Below are positions 1 to 9,160 of a stretch of DNA of 64,000 nt, one piece after another. Source of the DNA: CAXPZW01 sp049594615 (GTDB taxonomy: Bacteria > Bacteroidota > Bacteroidia > Flavobacteriales_D > Sanyastnellaceae); NCBI GenBank assembly GCA_049594615.1, contig JBMYJR010000010.1, positions 1 to 64,000 on the forward strand. Direction: 5' to 3'. Numbering within the stretch: position 1 is the stretch's first letter; each line of letters starts with the position of its first letter. A program made the translations under genes and the position numbers. Below the pieces are notes generated by a model. That model was not told the DNA's origin, made no database searches, and saw only the letters and a program-made list of their open reading frames with translations.

Positions 1-2649
1 GCCAACGTGACTGACGTAGCCTGTTTTGGTGAAACCACCGGCAGCATTGACCTGGTGATCGGCAGCGGCACCGCACCGTTTGACTTTGTGTGGACCGGAC
101 CGGAGGCCTTTGACGCCACCACCGAAGACCTGACCGGCCTTGCCGCTGGGGATTACACTGTGGATGTATTGGATGCCAACGGTTGTACTGCGCAACTCAC
201 CGTCACCCTCATCGAGGTAGATGCCTTGGAAGTGACCATCGACGAAACCTCGCCTTCGTGCTTGCTGAGCAACGGCGCACTCGAGGCCCAGGCTTCGGGC
301 GGCACCGTAGCCGGCGATTACAACTATGTGTGGACCGACGTGGACAACGGCGGCGTGTTGATCGGCACCTCGGCATTGCTCGAAGGCATTCCTTCGGGCA
401 CTTACCACCTGGTGGTGACCGATGACAACGGCTGCACCTTTGAAGACGATATCCAACTCAGCGATGCCGGGGCCATCTTGGAGGCAAGTGAACAAGACGT
501 GCTCTGTTTTGGCGATTTCACCGGCACCATTGACCTCACGGTCACCGGAGGCAACCCCGATTACAACTACGTTTGGACCGGGCCCAACGGCTTCTCGGCC
601 ACCAGCGCAGACGTGACCGACTTGGAAGCTGGCACCTACGTGGTGGAAGTCACCGATGCCCTCGGCTGCTTTTACAGCGAAGCGTTTGAGGTGGCCCAAC
701 CCGAACAACTGCTGGTAGAACTCACCGCCGGAGATGTGCTGTGCGCTGACAGCGAAGACGGCGCCATCCTGACCACCGTGACCGGCGGAGTAGGCCCCTA
801 TGCCTTCACCTGGACAGGCCCGAACGGGTTTACAGATTCAGCACAAAATCCTGCGGACCTGGCACCGGGTTGCTACCAAGTGACCGTGACCGACGCCAAC
901 GGCTGTGCAGCTGCGGCTGAGGTGTGCATTGGCGCACCCGCAGTGCTGGAATTGACCGCTACCCTGAACCCCATTTTGTGCGCCGGGGATTCCACCGGTA
1001 GCATTGAATGGGTGCCATCAGGCGGCGTGGGTGGATTCATGGGCTCCTGGACCGGGCCCCTCTCCAACCTTGACAACCTCAGCCCACTCGACAGCCTGAT
1101 TGCCGGCGATTACACCCTGGCACTGTTAGATGCAAACGGCTGCCCACTCGACACGACCTTTACCGTCACCGAGCCTGCACCCATTGTGCTGACGGCCAAT
1201 ACCACCTCACCGCTATGCGTGGGTGAATCCAACGGTACCATTGATGCCACCTTGGGAGGCGGCACTCCGGACTACACGATCGGTTGGACCGGCCCGGATG
1301 GGTTCACCGCCGACACGCAAAACATCGCAGATGTGGCCGCTGGCTGGTACACCTACACCATCACAGACGATGCCGGATGTGTGGTGACCGACTCGCTCGA
1401 ATTGGCCGACCCGCTGCCCCTGAGCTCAGAGGCAGTTGTAGACAGCATCAGCTGCTTTGGGTTTGAAGACGCGGGCATTGACCTAACCCCTGCCGGCGGA
1501 ATGGCACCGTACGGTTTCACATGGAACGGCCCTGACGGTTTTACCGCCGACACTGAAGACCTGGCCGACTTGGCCCCGGGCACCTATGAAGTGCTGATCA
1601 CCGACTTGGCAGGCTGTACCGGCACCCTCACCTTTGACCTGCTCGAACCCACCGAATTGGTGGTGACCCTGACCGGCACCTCTCCTGCTTCTTGTCCAGA
1701 ATCGGAAGACGGTTCGGCCACACTGCAAATCAGCGGAGGCACACCCGAGTACAATGTCGTCTGGTCCGGACCGCTTGGCTATACCAGCCTGGAACAAAAC
1801 CCCACCGATCTGGCGGGCGGCCAGTACGCCGTGACCGTGGAAGACACCAACGGTTGCCAGACCGCGCTCCAGCCCATTGACATTGAAACCCTTGGCGGCG
1901 TGGAAGCCGACGCAGGCGCTGACCTGACGGCGTGCGAAGAAACCGGGCCGTGGACACTGAGTGGCACCAACACCGGCGGCAGTTCTGAAGGCTGGTACGA
2001 TGCCGACGGGGTGCAAATCAACACCTCATCCACCCTCGAGATCCAACCCGAACCGGGCGTGTACGAGTTCATCTACATCGCCGACGACGGTTTGTGTTCG
2101 GATGCCGATACCGTGGTGGTTGAAATCCTGACCTCTCCCCTGGCCGATGCCGGAGCAGACATGGACGTGTATCTGGAAGAAGTGGTTGAACTCGGCGGCA
2201 TTCCCGCGGTAGACGACGACAGCATTTGGGACTGGTCGCCGGGCACCTTGTTGCAAGATTCGACGGTGGCCAACCCGTTCACCTTGGAAATCACCGGTCC
2301 GCAGAGCTACATCTTGGATGTGGTGGGCGCCAACGGCTGTGTGGCTTCCGACACGATCACTATTGGCATCACTCCGCTGCTGGACATCCCCACAGGCTTC
2401 TCGCCCAATGAGGACGGCATGAACGATGCATGGACCCTCGGCTTCCTGAGTTTCTACCCCAACGTGGTGGTGCAGATTTACAACCGCTGGGGCGACCTAC
2501 TGGTGGAGTCTGCCCCGGGCTACCCTGAACCGTGGGACGGCACCTACCAAGGCGATCCCCTCCCGATTGGAACCTATTACTACGTGATCCGCGTAAACGA
2601 ACCTGAATTCCCCGATCCGTTGACCGGGCCTGTAACCATCCTCAGATGA
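1..2649 (+). CDS. SprB-repeat surface adhesin with gliding-type C-terminal domain (5'-partial)
   Basis: The reading frame is open from the first base, so the N-terminus and signal peptide lie outside the window; 882 residues are visible. About eight SprB-type repeats of 75-80 residues run to residue ~625. Each has a core like CFG..TGSIDL, then a WTGP.GF motif, then AG.Y.V.V.D..GC. Two Ig/PKD-like modules follow (ADAGADLTAC and ADAGADMDVY starts). The last ~85 residues match the gliding-motility-associated (CHU_C, T9SS type B) sorting domain: PTGFSPNEDGMND, YNRWGDLLVES, WDGTYQGDPLPIGTYYYVI. SprB-family proteins are large T9SS-exported cell-surface adhesins moved by the gliding motor. The stop codon overlaps the next gene, a PorP/SprF protein, by ATGA, the usual adhesin-SprF pairing. 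Family is certain; whether this cell glides is not shown. Confidence 0.93.
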   Translation, partial: ANVTDVACFGETTGSIDLVIGSGTAPFDFVWTGPEAFDATTEDLTGLAAGDYTVDVLDANGCTAQLTVTLIEVDALEVTIDETSPSCLLSNGALEAQASGGTVAGDYNYVWTDVDNGGVLIGTSALLEGIPSGTYHLVVTDDNGCTFEDDIQLSDAGAILEASEQDVLCFGDFTGTIDLTVTGGNPDYNYVWTGPNGFSATSADVTDLEAGTYVVEVTDALGCFYSEAFEVAQPEQLLVELTAGDVLCADSEDGAILTTVTGGVGPYAFTWTGPNGFTDSAQNPADLAPGCYQVTVTDANGCAAAAEVCIGAPAVLELTATLNPILCAGDSTGSIEWVPSGGVGGFMGSWTGPLSNLDNLSPLDSLIAGDYTLALLDANGCPLDTTFTVTEPAPIVLTANTTSPLCVGESNGTIDATLGGGTPDYTIGWTGPDGFTADTQNIADVAAGWYTYTITDDAGCVVTDSLELADPLPLSSEAVVDSISCFGFEDAGIDLTPAGGMAPYGFTWNGPDGFTADTEDLADLAPGTYEVLITDLAGCTGTLTFDLLEPTELVVTLTGTSPASCPESEDGSATLQISGGTPEYNVVWSGPLGYTSLEQNPTDLAGGQYAVTVEDTNGCQTALQPIDIETLGGVEADAGADLTACEETGPWTLSGTNTGGSSEGWYDADGVQINTSSTLEIQPEPGVYEFIYIADDGLCSDADTVVVEILTSPLADAGADMDVYLEEVVELGGIPAVDDDSIWDWSPGTLLQDSTVANPFTLEITGPQSYILDVVGANGCVASDTITIGITPLLDIPTGFSPNEDGMNDAWTLGFLSFYPNVVVQIYNRWGDLLVESAPGYPEPWDGTYQGDPLPIGTYYYVIRVNEPEFPDPLTGPVTILR

Positions 2650-3533
2650 TGCGTCACCTCCATACCGTCCTTTTGCTGGTGCTCCTGAGCGCCACCGGTT
2701 TGCGTGCGCAGCAGGTGGAGCAGCTGTCGCTGTACCAGGTGAATCCTTATGTGATCAATCCGGCCTACGCAGGCACCAGCGGCGACTTTGAAGTGGCCCT
2801 GATGAACCGCAACCAATGGTCGGGCGTGGAAGACGCACCGCGGACCTTTACCCTCTCATTGGTGGCGCCTTTCAAGGATCCACACATCGCCATGGGCGGT
2901 TACCTCTTTGTGGACAATGCCGGGCCAACCCGGCGCACCGGAATCCAAACCAGCTTCAGCTACCACGTACGCTTTAACGACGAGGTGCAACTTGGGCTGG
3001 CAGCCAGTTTGGGCGTGCTGCAATTTGCCATCGACGGCACCCGCATTACCCTCAGCGAAGGGGGCGATCCAGCGCTGTACAACACCTACAACCGCCAATT
3101 GCTTTTTGATGCCAAGTTTGGCGCGTACGTGTACGGCTCCAAGTACCACATTGGCGTGACCCTGCCGCAGCTGTTGCGCAACCAAGTCACCCTGTACGAA
3201 TCACCCGACCCGAGCATGAACCGCTTGGAAGACCACTACATGGTCACCGGTGCGTACCGCTTTGATTTTGGCGACTTTGGCGTGGAACCTTCGGTGCTGA
3301 TGAAGTATGTGGACCCCGCACCCATCAAGATCGACGCGAGTGTGCGTGCGTTCTACCGCGACCAATTCTGGTTGGGTGGCAGCTGGCGCAGCAACGACGC
3401 CGTAGTGGCCATGGTGGGCTACGAATGGCAGGAGCAGTTATCGGTGGCCTTGGCCTACGACTACACCACCTCATCACTTCAAGGCGTGGCCGGAAACACC
3501 GCCGAATTGGTGCTGGGCTTCCGCTTCCGCTAG
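2646..3533 (+). CDS. PorP/SprF family type IX secretion outer-membrane protein
   Basis: 295 residues starting with a signal peptide (MMRHLHTVLLLVLLSATGLRAQ). The mature start QQVEQLSLYQVNPYVINPAYAGTSG is the family hallmark (Q..YM.NP...NPAYAG), followed by a predicted outer-membrane beta-barrel ending in LVLGFRFR. PorP/SprF proteins are needed for stable surface display of a partner SprB-type adhesin by T9SS. The start codon overlaps the stop of the adhesin upstream (ATGA at 2646), so the two are translationally coupled and the partner is very likely that adhesin. Several paralogues per genome are normal, so it need not be the gliding SprF itself. Confidence 0.95.
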   Translation: MMRHLHTVLLLVLLSATGLRAQQVEQLSLYQVNPYVINPAYAGTSGDFEVALMNRNQWSGVEDAPRTFTLSLVAPFKDPHIAMGGYLFVDNAGPTRRTGIQTSFSYHVRFNDEVQLGLAASLGVLQFAIDGTRITLSEGGDPALYNTYNRQLLFDAKFGAYVYGSKYHIGVTLPQLLRNQVTLYESPDPSMNRLEDHYMVTGAYRFDFGDFGVEPSVLMKYVDPAPIKIDASVRAFYRDQFWLGGSWRSNDAVVAMVGYEWQEQLSVALAYDYTTSSLQGVAGNTAELVLGFRFR

Positions 3534-3559
3534 CCTACCTTTCGGGGAGAATCTGCCCC

Positions 3560-3931
3560 ATGCACATCGAAGCGTACCGCAACTACTGCCTGGCCAAAGT
3601 CGGCACCACTGAATCCTTCCCCTTTGACCAAAAGACCTTGGTGTTTAAAGTGATGGGCAAGATGTTCGCCCTGACCGACGTGGACGCCTTTACCGGCATC
3701 AACCTCAAGTGCGACCCGGACCGCGCCCTGGAACTGCGTGAACAATACGCCGGGGTAGAACCGGGTTATCACATGAGCAAGGTGCATTGGAACACCGTAA
3801 GCACCCAAAGCGACGTGTCTGATGCCTTGCTGTTGGAACTCATCGACCACAGTTACGCCCTGATCCGCGCCAGCCTCACCAAAAAACTGCAAGCCGAACT
3901 TGCGGAGTTGGAGGCAGCGCAGGGTGCATGA
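3560..3931 (+). CDS. MmcQ/YjbR family DNA-binding protein
   Basis: 123 residues. The frame extends further upstream into the PorP gene, but the recognisable domain begins at MHIEAYRNYCLAK, so ATG 3560 is chosen. The family pattern is clear: FPFDQKTLVFKVMGKMFALTD in the first half, CDP..ALELREQY....PGYHMSK.HWNTV in the middle, LIDHSYALIRASL at the end. MmcQ/YjbR proteins are small CyaY-like alpha/beta folds annotated as DNA-binding; their cellular role is poorly known. A sequence near TACCTTTCG (3536-3544) could be its promoter, 26 bp after the PorP stop codon. Confidence 0.9.
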   Translation: MHIEAYRNYCLAKVGTTESFPFDQKTLVFKVMGKMFALTDVDAFTGINLKCDPDRALELREQYAGVEPGYHMSKVHWNTVSTQSDVSDALLLELIDHSYALIRASLTKKLQAELAELEAAQGA

Positions 3932-3947
3932 TCTGACGCGAAATCGG

Positions 3948-3955
3948 TAGCTTTG
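3948..3955 (+). promoter_or_regulatory. Promoter -7 element for the 3967 gene
   Basis: TAGCTTTG matches the Bacteroidota -7 consensus TAnnTTTG exactly and ends 11 bp before the ATG at 3967. No good -33 TTTG is seen at the usual distance. Confidence 0.5.
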
Positions 3956-3966
3956 AACGCCGAAAA

Positions 3967-4794
3967 ATGACCCCCGAGCACAACCATACCCCTTTGGCCG
4001 ATCTGATCGCCGAGCTCCAAGCCGCCCTCGCTGAACTGGATGCAGGCACCCTGGAGGTGGAACGCATGGACGCCCTCACCGAGCGCAGCCGTGAATTGTA
4101 CGAGCGTTTGGTTGTGCTGCGCTACAAGGCCTTTGAGCAGTTTGCCAAAGGCGATACGGAAGATGATTTTCGCATTGGCGGTGAGGTGGATGAGGCCCAA
4201 ACCGACCTGCTGAGCGCCATCGAAGAGATCGAAACCGAGCAAAAGCCGCCCATCAATCCCACTCCGGAGTTGTTCTCGTTCGAACCTCCTGCGCCCGCCC
4301 CTGCCCCCGAGCAGGAGCCGGAACCGGAGCCCGCTGTTGCCTCAGCGCCAGAACCCGAAGTCGAAGATGTCCCTGAGCCCGAGCCAGAATCCGAGCCGAT
4401 CGTGGCGTTCATCCCTGAAACCGAGCCTGAGCTTGAGGTAGAAGGCGCCCCCGAACCTGAGCCCGAACCGACTCCTGCGGTCGACGCCCAAGGGCATGCC
4501 CCGCAAGAGGATTCCCCTATCCACGAACAACTCGCCACCGACGAGGAATCATTGGTGGAACGCTTGGAGCGCGCCCCGTTGGCCCAGATCAAGGGCAGCA
4601 TCTCGCTCAACCAAAAGTTTCTGCTGATCAACGAGCTGTTTGACGGCGACTCTGGCTGGTACGACCAAGTCATTGGCCAACTTGACCAAGCGGGCGACCG
4701 CGCCGCTGCATTCGCGCTTGTGGACGGCCTGGGCGAAGACGGCGCCGAAAGCCGCGCCCTGATCACCGAACTCATCGAACGCCGCTACGCCTGA
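3967..4794 (+). CDS. Pro/Glu-rich protein with conserved Bacteroidota C-terminal module
   Basis: 275 residues, no signal peptide or membrane segment. Three parts are visible: an acidic, probably alpha-helical N-terminus (1-95); a low-complexity linker (about 96-180) of EP/PEPE repeats; and a compact C-terminal module (about 195-275) beginning IKGSISLNQKFLLINELFDGD and ending in a helical DELIERRYA-like tail. I remember the SLNQKF.FINELF.GD module from uncharacterised Bacteroidota proteins, with no assigned function. The gene has its own -7 element and overlaps rsmI by ATGA, so the two are co-translated. Function unknown; the highly charged flexible linker suggests a spacer between two binding modules. 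Confidence 0.8.
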   Translation: MTPEHNHTPLADLIAELQAALAELDAGTLEVERMDALTERSRELYERLVVLRYKAFEQFAKGDTEDDFRIGGEVDEAQTDLLSAIEEIETEQKPPINPTPELFSFEPPAPAPAPEQEPEPEPAVASAPEPEVEDVPEPEPESEPIVAFIPETEPELEVEGAPEPEPEPTPAVDAQGHAPQEDSPIHEQLATDEESLVERLERAPLAQIKGSISLNQKFLLINELFDGDSGWYDQVIGQLDQAGDRAAAFALVDGLGEDGAESRALITELIERRYA

Positions 4795-5468
4795 TGAAAG
4801 GCTTGGTTGTGGTCCCCACCCCCATTGGCAACCTGCAGGACATGACCTTCAGGGCCATCGAGGCGCTCAAAGGAGCCGACGCCATCTTGGCCGAAGACAC
4901 CCGCGTGACCGCCAAGCTCCTGCGCCACTACGACATCGCTGTACCGTTGGTGTCACACCATCAAAACAACGAGCACAAAACCTTGGAGCGCGTCATGGAC
5001 CGCTTGCGTTCGGGTGAACACTTGGCGCTGGTCAGCGACGCAGGTACCCCCGCCATTTCGGACCCCGGTTTTTTGCTGGTGCGCGCATGCGTGCGCGAAG
5101 GCATTCCGGTGGAGACCTTGCCAGGCGCCACAGCTTTTGTGCCTGCCCTGGTCAACAGCGGACTGCCCGCCGACCGGTTTGTAATGGAAGGCTTTCTGCC
5201 CCATAAAAAAGGACGCCAAACCCGCATCCAACTGCTGGCCCAAGAGACCCGAACGGTGGTGCTCTATGAATCGCCGCACCGCTTGATCAAAGCCCTGGGC
5301 CAGCTTGCCGAGCACTTTGGCGCCGACCGCCCCTGCAGCGTGAGCCGTGAAATCAGCAAACTCCACGAAGAGACCGTGCGCGGCACCCTCGAGAGCGTGG
5401 CAGCCCACTTTGAAGAACACGGCGTAAAAGGGGAATGCGTGGTGGTGCTTGGTGGCAAGCCCGACTAG
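4794..5468 (+). CDS. rsmI: 16S rRNA (cytidine1402-2'-O)-methyltransferase
   Basis: 224 residues, the usual length for short RsmI forms. It 2'-O-methylates C1402 in the 16S rRNA decoding centre using SAM. Visible motifs: VVPTPIGNLQDMTFRA at the N-terminus, ILAEDTRVTAKLL, LVSDAGTPAISDPG (SAM-site loop of the tetrapyrrole-methylase fold), LPGATAFVPALV, YESPHRL, and C-terminal SREISKLHEE.VRGTL. The start ATG overlaps the previous stop (TGATG). The 3' end overlaps radA tail-to-tail: the two TAG stops share the palindrome CTAG at 5465-5468. Confidence 0.97.
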   Translation: MKGLVVVPTPIGNLQDMTFRAIEALKGADAILAEDTRVTAKLLRHYDIAVPLVSHHQNNEHKTLERVMDRLRSGEHLALVSDAGTPAISDPGFLLVRACVREGIPVETLPGATAFVPALVNSGLPADRFVMEGFLPHKKGRQTRIQLLAQETRTVVLYESPHRLIKALGQLAEHFGADRPCSVSREISKLHEETVRGTLESVAAHFEEHGVKGECVVVLGGKPD

Positions 5469-6823
5469 GCAAACAGCTTCTTGAACACCTCCTGGATTTT
5501 ACCCACCTGTACCACTTCGATGCTGTAACTACCGGTGTCCAACCCTTTGTTGTGGCGGGAAACAAAAACGCGTTTGAATCCAAGCTTTTGCGCCTCAGAA
5601 ATGCGTTGGTCCACGCGGTTTACCGGACGAATTTCACCGCTGAGGCCCACCTCAGCAGCGAAGGCCACTCCGGGGTCCAGGGCCACATCTACGTCAGAAC
5701 TCAACACTGCGCAGACCACAGCCAAATCGGAGGCTGGATCATCCACACGAATGCCGCCGGCCATGTTGAGGAATACATCTTTGGTGCCCAAGCGAAAGCC
5801 GCAGCGCTTTTCGAGCACAGCAAGCAACATGTTCATGCGGCGCAGGTCAAATCCCGTGGCCGAACGTTGCGGAGTGCCATACACAGCTGTACTGACCAAG
5901 GCTTGGATCTCAATCAGCATGGGGCGCATGCCCTCAATGGTGGCGGCAATGGCCGATCCTGAGAGGGCTTCATCGCCTTGGGAGATGAGGATTTCGCTGG
6001 GGTTGTCCACCTCGCGCAAGCCGCTGCCCTGCATTTCGTAAATGCCGAGTTCGTTGGTGCTTCCAAAGCGGTTTTTGACCGAGCGCAGCAGGCGGTAGGT
6101 GTGGTTGCGGTCGCCTTCAAATTGCAGCACCACGTCCACCATGTGCTCCAGCAGTTTAGGACCTGCCAAAGCCCCTTCTTTGGTGATGTGGCCGATCAGG
6201 AAGATGGGTACGTGCTCCTCTTTGGCGTAGCGCAGCAGCTCGGAGGCGGATTCTCGGATTTGAGAGACGCTGCCGGGCGCTGCATCCAAGGTGGGCGCGT
6301 GCAGGGTTTGGATGGAATCGATCACCACCAGTTCAGGCGCCAAGGTTTTGAGGTGTTGGCGGATGTGGGTGGTGGAGGTCTCGGTGAGCAAAAAGGCGTT
6401 GTCGTGGGTGGCGCCAATGCGGTCGGCGCGCATGCGGATTTGCTGCTGGCTCTCCTCGCCCGACACGTACAGGGTCTTGAGCCCTTTGTGCTGCATGACC
6501 AGTTGCAGCATGAGGGTGGATTTACCAATGCCCGGTTCGCCCCCAAACAGAATGACCGAACCCGGCACCAAGCCGCCGCCGAGCACCCGGTTGAGCTCGC
6601 GGTCTTCGAGGACTACGCGGCGCTGTTGTTCGGGATCCACTTGAGCAATGGGCGTGGGGGCATTGCCCGTACCCGAGCTGCCCGGAGTCGCACGTTTGGA
6701 GGCTTTGGCCACTTCCTGTTCCACAAACGTGTTCCAGCTGTTGCAAGTGGGGCACTTGCCCACCCACTGGGGGGATTCGTGTCCGCATTCGCTGCAAAAA
6801 AAGACGGATCGGGTTTTGGCCAT
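5465..6823 (-). CDS. radA: DNA repair protein RadA
   Basis: 452 residues. RadA (Sms) is a RecA-like ATPase/helicase that aids branch migration in recombination. From the N-terminus: a C4 zinc finger (CSECG...CPTC), Walker A GEPGIGKST, a Walker B-like LVVIDSIQTL, the RadA-specific KNRFGSTNELGIYEM, and a C-terminal Lon-protease-like domain (AGGIRVDDPASDLAV, GEIRPV). The frame could start at 6844, but MAKTRSVFFC is the conserved N-terminus, and a promoter-like TACCTTCG lies at 6831-6838, downstream of the longer start. ATG 6823 is therefore chosen. Confidence 0.97.
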   Translation of the reverse strand: MAKTRSVFFCSECGHESPQWVGKCPTCNSWNTFVEQEVAKASKRATPGSSGTGNAPTPIAQVDPEQQRRVVLEDRELNRVLGGGLVPGSVILFGGEPGIGKSTLMLQLVMQHKGLKTLYVSGEESQQQIRMRADRIGATHDNAFLLTETSTTHIRQHLKTLAPELVVIDSIQTLHAPTLDAAPGSVSQIRESASELLRYAKEEHVPIFLIGHITKEGALAGPKLLEHMVDVVLQFEGDRNHTYRLLRSVKNRFGSTNELGIYEMQGSGLREVDNPSEILISQGDEALSGSAIAATIEGMRPMLIEIQALVSTAVYGTPQRSATGFDLRRMNMLLAVLEKRCGFRLGTKDVFLNMAGGIRVDDPASDLAVVCAVLSSDVDVALDPGVAFAAEVGLSGEIRPVNRVDQRISEAQKLGFKRVFVSRHNKGLDTGSYSIEVVQVGKIQEVFKKLFA

Positions 6824-6830
6824 AGGTGAA

Positions 6831-6838
6831 CGAAGGTA
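6831..6838 (-). promoter_or_regulatory. Promoter -7 element of radA
   Basis: TACCTTCG on the minus strand (one change from TAnnTTTG) ends only 7 bp before the radA ATG. The same octamer is found upstream of sufS at 33637. The predicted leader is nearly absent. Confidence 0.45.
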
Positions 6839-6873
6839 CGGCACCGCTCATTAAGACAGCAGCTCTGCCAACG

Positions 6874-9051
6874 TCACTTCGATCCCTTGATGCGCTTCAC
6901 AAATTCAAAGTCCAAACGGCGCAACACCAGGTTGGCCTGGGCCACCAGCACCTCCACCTCGTCGCCCAATCGGAAGATTTCGCGTGTTTTGCTGTTGACC
7001 AGTTCGTAGCGCTCCTCGTCAAAATCGAAGTAGCCGTCCAGGTCGTCGACCGAAACGCGGCCTTCGCACTTGCTGTCCTCCAGCTCCACAAAGAAGCCGC
7101 CGGCACTCAAGCCTGAGACCATGCCCTTGAAGGTTTGGCCCACTTTGTCCAGCATGAACTCGACTTGTTTGTACTTGATGGAAGCCCACTCGGCGTCCTG
7201 CGCCATTTTCTCGCGAACCGAACTGTGCTTGCACTGCTGCTCCACCGGATCGGCATCCACCGATTTTCCGCCATCTAGGTAGTGCTGGAGCAAGCGGTGC
7301 GCCATCACATCCGGGTAACGGCGAATGGGTGAGGTGAAGTGCGAGTAGTAGTCAAACGCGAGCCCGTAGTGCCCGATGTTTTGCGTGCTGTACACCGCCT
7401 TGGCCATGGAACGGATGGCCATGGTTTGCACCAACTCCCGTTCCGGGCGGTCTTTCAAGGTGCGTAGCAATGAGCGGATACTCTGGGTGAGGTTCTTCTC
7501 CGAGGGCTTTTCCATGGGGATGCCCAAACGGGTGACAAACAGGTGGAGGGTTTTGAGCTTCTCCAAGTCCGGCTTGTCGTGGATGCGGTATACGTAGGTG
7601 CGCCCCTTGGGGTGCTTGTCCGATGGCCCGCCGATAAAACGGCTCACGCGCTTGTTGGCCAGCAGCATGAAGTCCTCAATGAGCTTGTTGGCATCCACCA
7701 AGCGTTTGATGTAGATACCGGTGGGCTTGCCCTGTTCGTCCAGGTGGAATTTCACCTCTTCGGAGTGGAAGTCGATGCCGCCGCGTTTGAAGCGACGGGC
7801 GCGCATTTTCTTGGCCAAGCGGTCCAGCACTTGGATGTCGTCGGCGTGATCACCGTTGCCTGAAACGATGCGTTCCTGGGCCTCTTCATAGGTGAAACGG
7901 CGGTCTGACAAGGTCACCGTTCGGCCGAACCATTCCTTTTGGATCTGGGCGTCGTCGTCGAGCTCGAACACGGCTGAGAACGTGCATTTCTCCTCATTTG
8001 GACGCAGCGAACAGAGTCCGTTAGAAAGGACCTCTGGCAACATGGGGATGGTGCGGTCCACCAAGTAGACACTGGTGGCACGAGCGTAGGCCTCATCGTC
8101 CAAGATGGTGCCTGGCTTGAGGTAATGGGACACATCGGCGATGTGCACGCCCACTTCCCAGTTGCCGTTTTCCAAGCGCTGGATGCTCAACGCGTCGTCA
8201 AAGTCCTTGGCGTCGTGCGGATCGATGGTGAAGGTGGTGATCTCACGCATGTCTCGGCGCTTGGCGATCTCAGCTGGAGTGATCTCTGTGGGGATCTTGG
8301 CCGCAGCAGCTTCCACCTCAGGCGGGAAGTCCACAGGAAGGCCAAACTCGGCCATGATGGCGTTCATCTCCACATCGTTGTCGCCGGGTTTGCCCAGCAC
8401 TTGGGTGATGCGTCCAAGCGGCAATTCACCGGTGCGTTCCCATTTTTCAATGGCCACGAGCACCTTTTCGCCCTCCTTGGCCCCGTTACGCAGGTTGCGC
8501 GGGATGAGGAAGTCCTTGGTGATGCGAGCGCTGGTGGGGATCACAAACATGCGATCCTCGTCCATTTCCACCACGCCCACGTAGGCTTCGAGTGCACGTT
8601 TGACCACGCGCAGCACTTTGGCGCCGGGGCGTTTTTTGCCTGGGATGACTTTGATCTCCACCGTATCGCCCCAAAGGGCGGTGCCGGTTTCACCGTGGCG
8701 CACGACAAACTCTTCGTCGTATCCAGGGACATCCACGAATCCGCGGCCGTGGCGGTTGATTTGAATGCGGCCCTCGAGCACCTTTTTGGGGATGTGTTTG
8801 AGGACGTATTTGTGTTGCGACGTCTCACGTACGTTGCCCTTGGCGACCTCCTCGGTGAGGATTTCGCGGATCAGGGTACGGACCGGACCGTCTGTGATGC
8901 CGAGCGCTGCCGACACCTGTTTGTAATTCTGAGGGGTATCCCCGGCTTTGGCCAAGATAGCTATGATCTCGCTGCGCAGGTTGCGCGTGCCGCCTGGGTT
9001 CGTGCGCTTGGACCCTTTGGCCTTTCCGCGCTTGTTATGTTTTCTTCCCAT
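6874..9051 (-). CDS. rnr: Ribonuclease R (3'-5' exoribonuclease)
   Basis: 725 residues from the ATG at MGRKHNKRGKAKG; the frame runs upstream to 9162 but that stretch is not family-like. RNase R degrades structured RNA 3' to 5' and takes part in RNA quality control. Order: basic N-terminal tail, winged-helix module (~25-80), two cold-shock domains (GRIQINRHGRGFVDV; YVGVVEMDEDRMFV), the RNB catalytic domain with IDPHDAKDFDDALS (~275-290, metal-binding aspartates) and the FTSPIRRYPDVMAHRLL signature, then a C-terminal S1 domain (GMVSGLSAGGFFVELED) and a basic tail. It is divergent from the methyltransferase gene at 9161 across a 109-bp gap. Confidence 0.97.
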   Translation of the reverse strand: MGRKHNKRGKAKGSKRTNPGGTRNLRSEIIAILAKAGDTPQNYKQVSAALGITDGPVRTLIREILTEEVAKGNVRETSQHKYVLKHIPKKVLEGRIQINRHGRGFVDVPGYDEEFVVRHGETGTALWGDTVEIKVIPGKKRPGAKVLRVVKRALEAYVGVVEMDEDRMFVIPTSARITKDFLIPRNLRNGAKEGEKVLVAIEKWERTGELPLGRITQVLGKPGDNDVEMNAIMAEFGLPVDFPPEVEAAAAKIPTEITPAEIAKRRDMREITTFTIDPHDAKDFDDALSIQRLENGNWEVGVHIADVSHYLKPGTILDDEAYARATSVYLVDRTIPMLPEVLSNGLCSLRPNEEKCTFSAVFELDDDAQIQKEWFGRTVTLSDRRFTYEEAQERIVSGNGDHADDIQVLDRLAKKMRARRFKRGGIDFHSEEVKFHLDEQGKPTGIYIKRLVDANKLIEDFMLLANKRVSRFIGGPSDKHPKGRTYVYRIHDKPDLEKLKTLHLFVTRLGIPMEKPSEKNLTQSIRSLLRTLKDRPERELVQTMAIRSMAKAVYSTQNIGHYGLAFDYYSHFTSPIRRYPDVMAHRLLQHYLDGGKSVDADPVEQQCKHSSVREKMAQDAEWASIKYKQVEFMLDKVGQTFKGMVSGLSAGGFFVELEDSKCEGRVSVDDLDGYFDFDEERYELVNSKTREIFRLGDEVEVLVAQANLVLRRLDFEFVKRIKGSK

Positions 9052-9160
9052 GTGGGAGGTTGTGTTTGCGTGTAAAATTCGTGCATTACACACCCGGCCA
9101 TGTGGCCTTTGGATGAAGTTCTCCAAAAGCGGCCGTGTGCTTTTGTTGTTTCTTTGGCCC

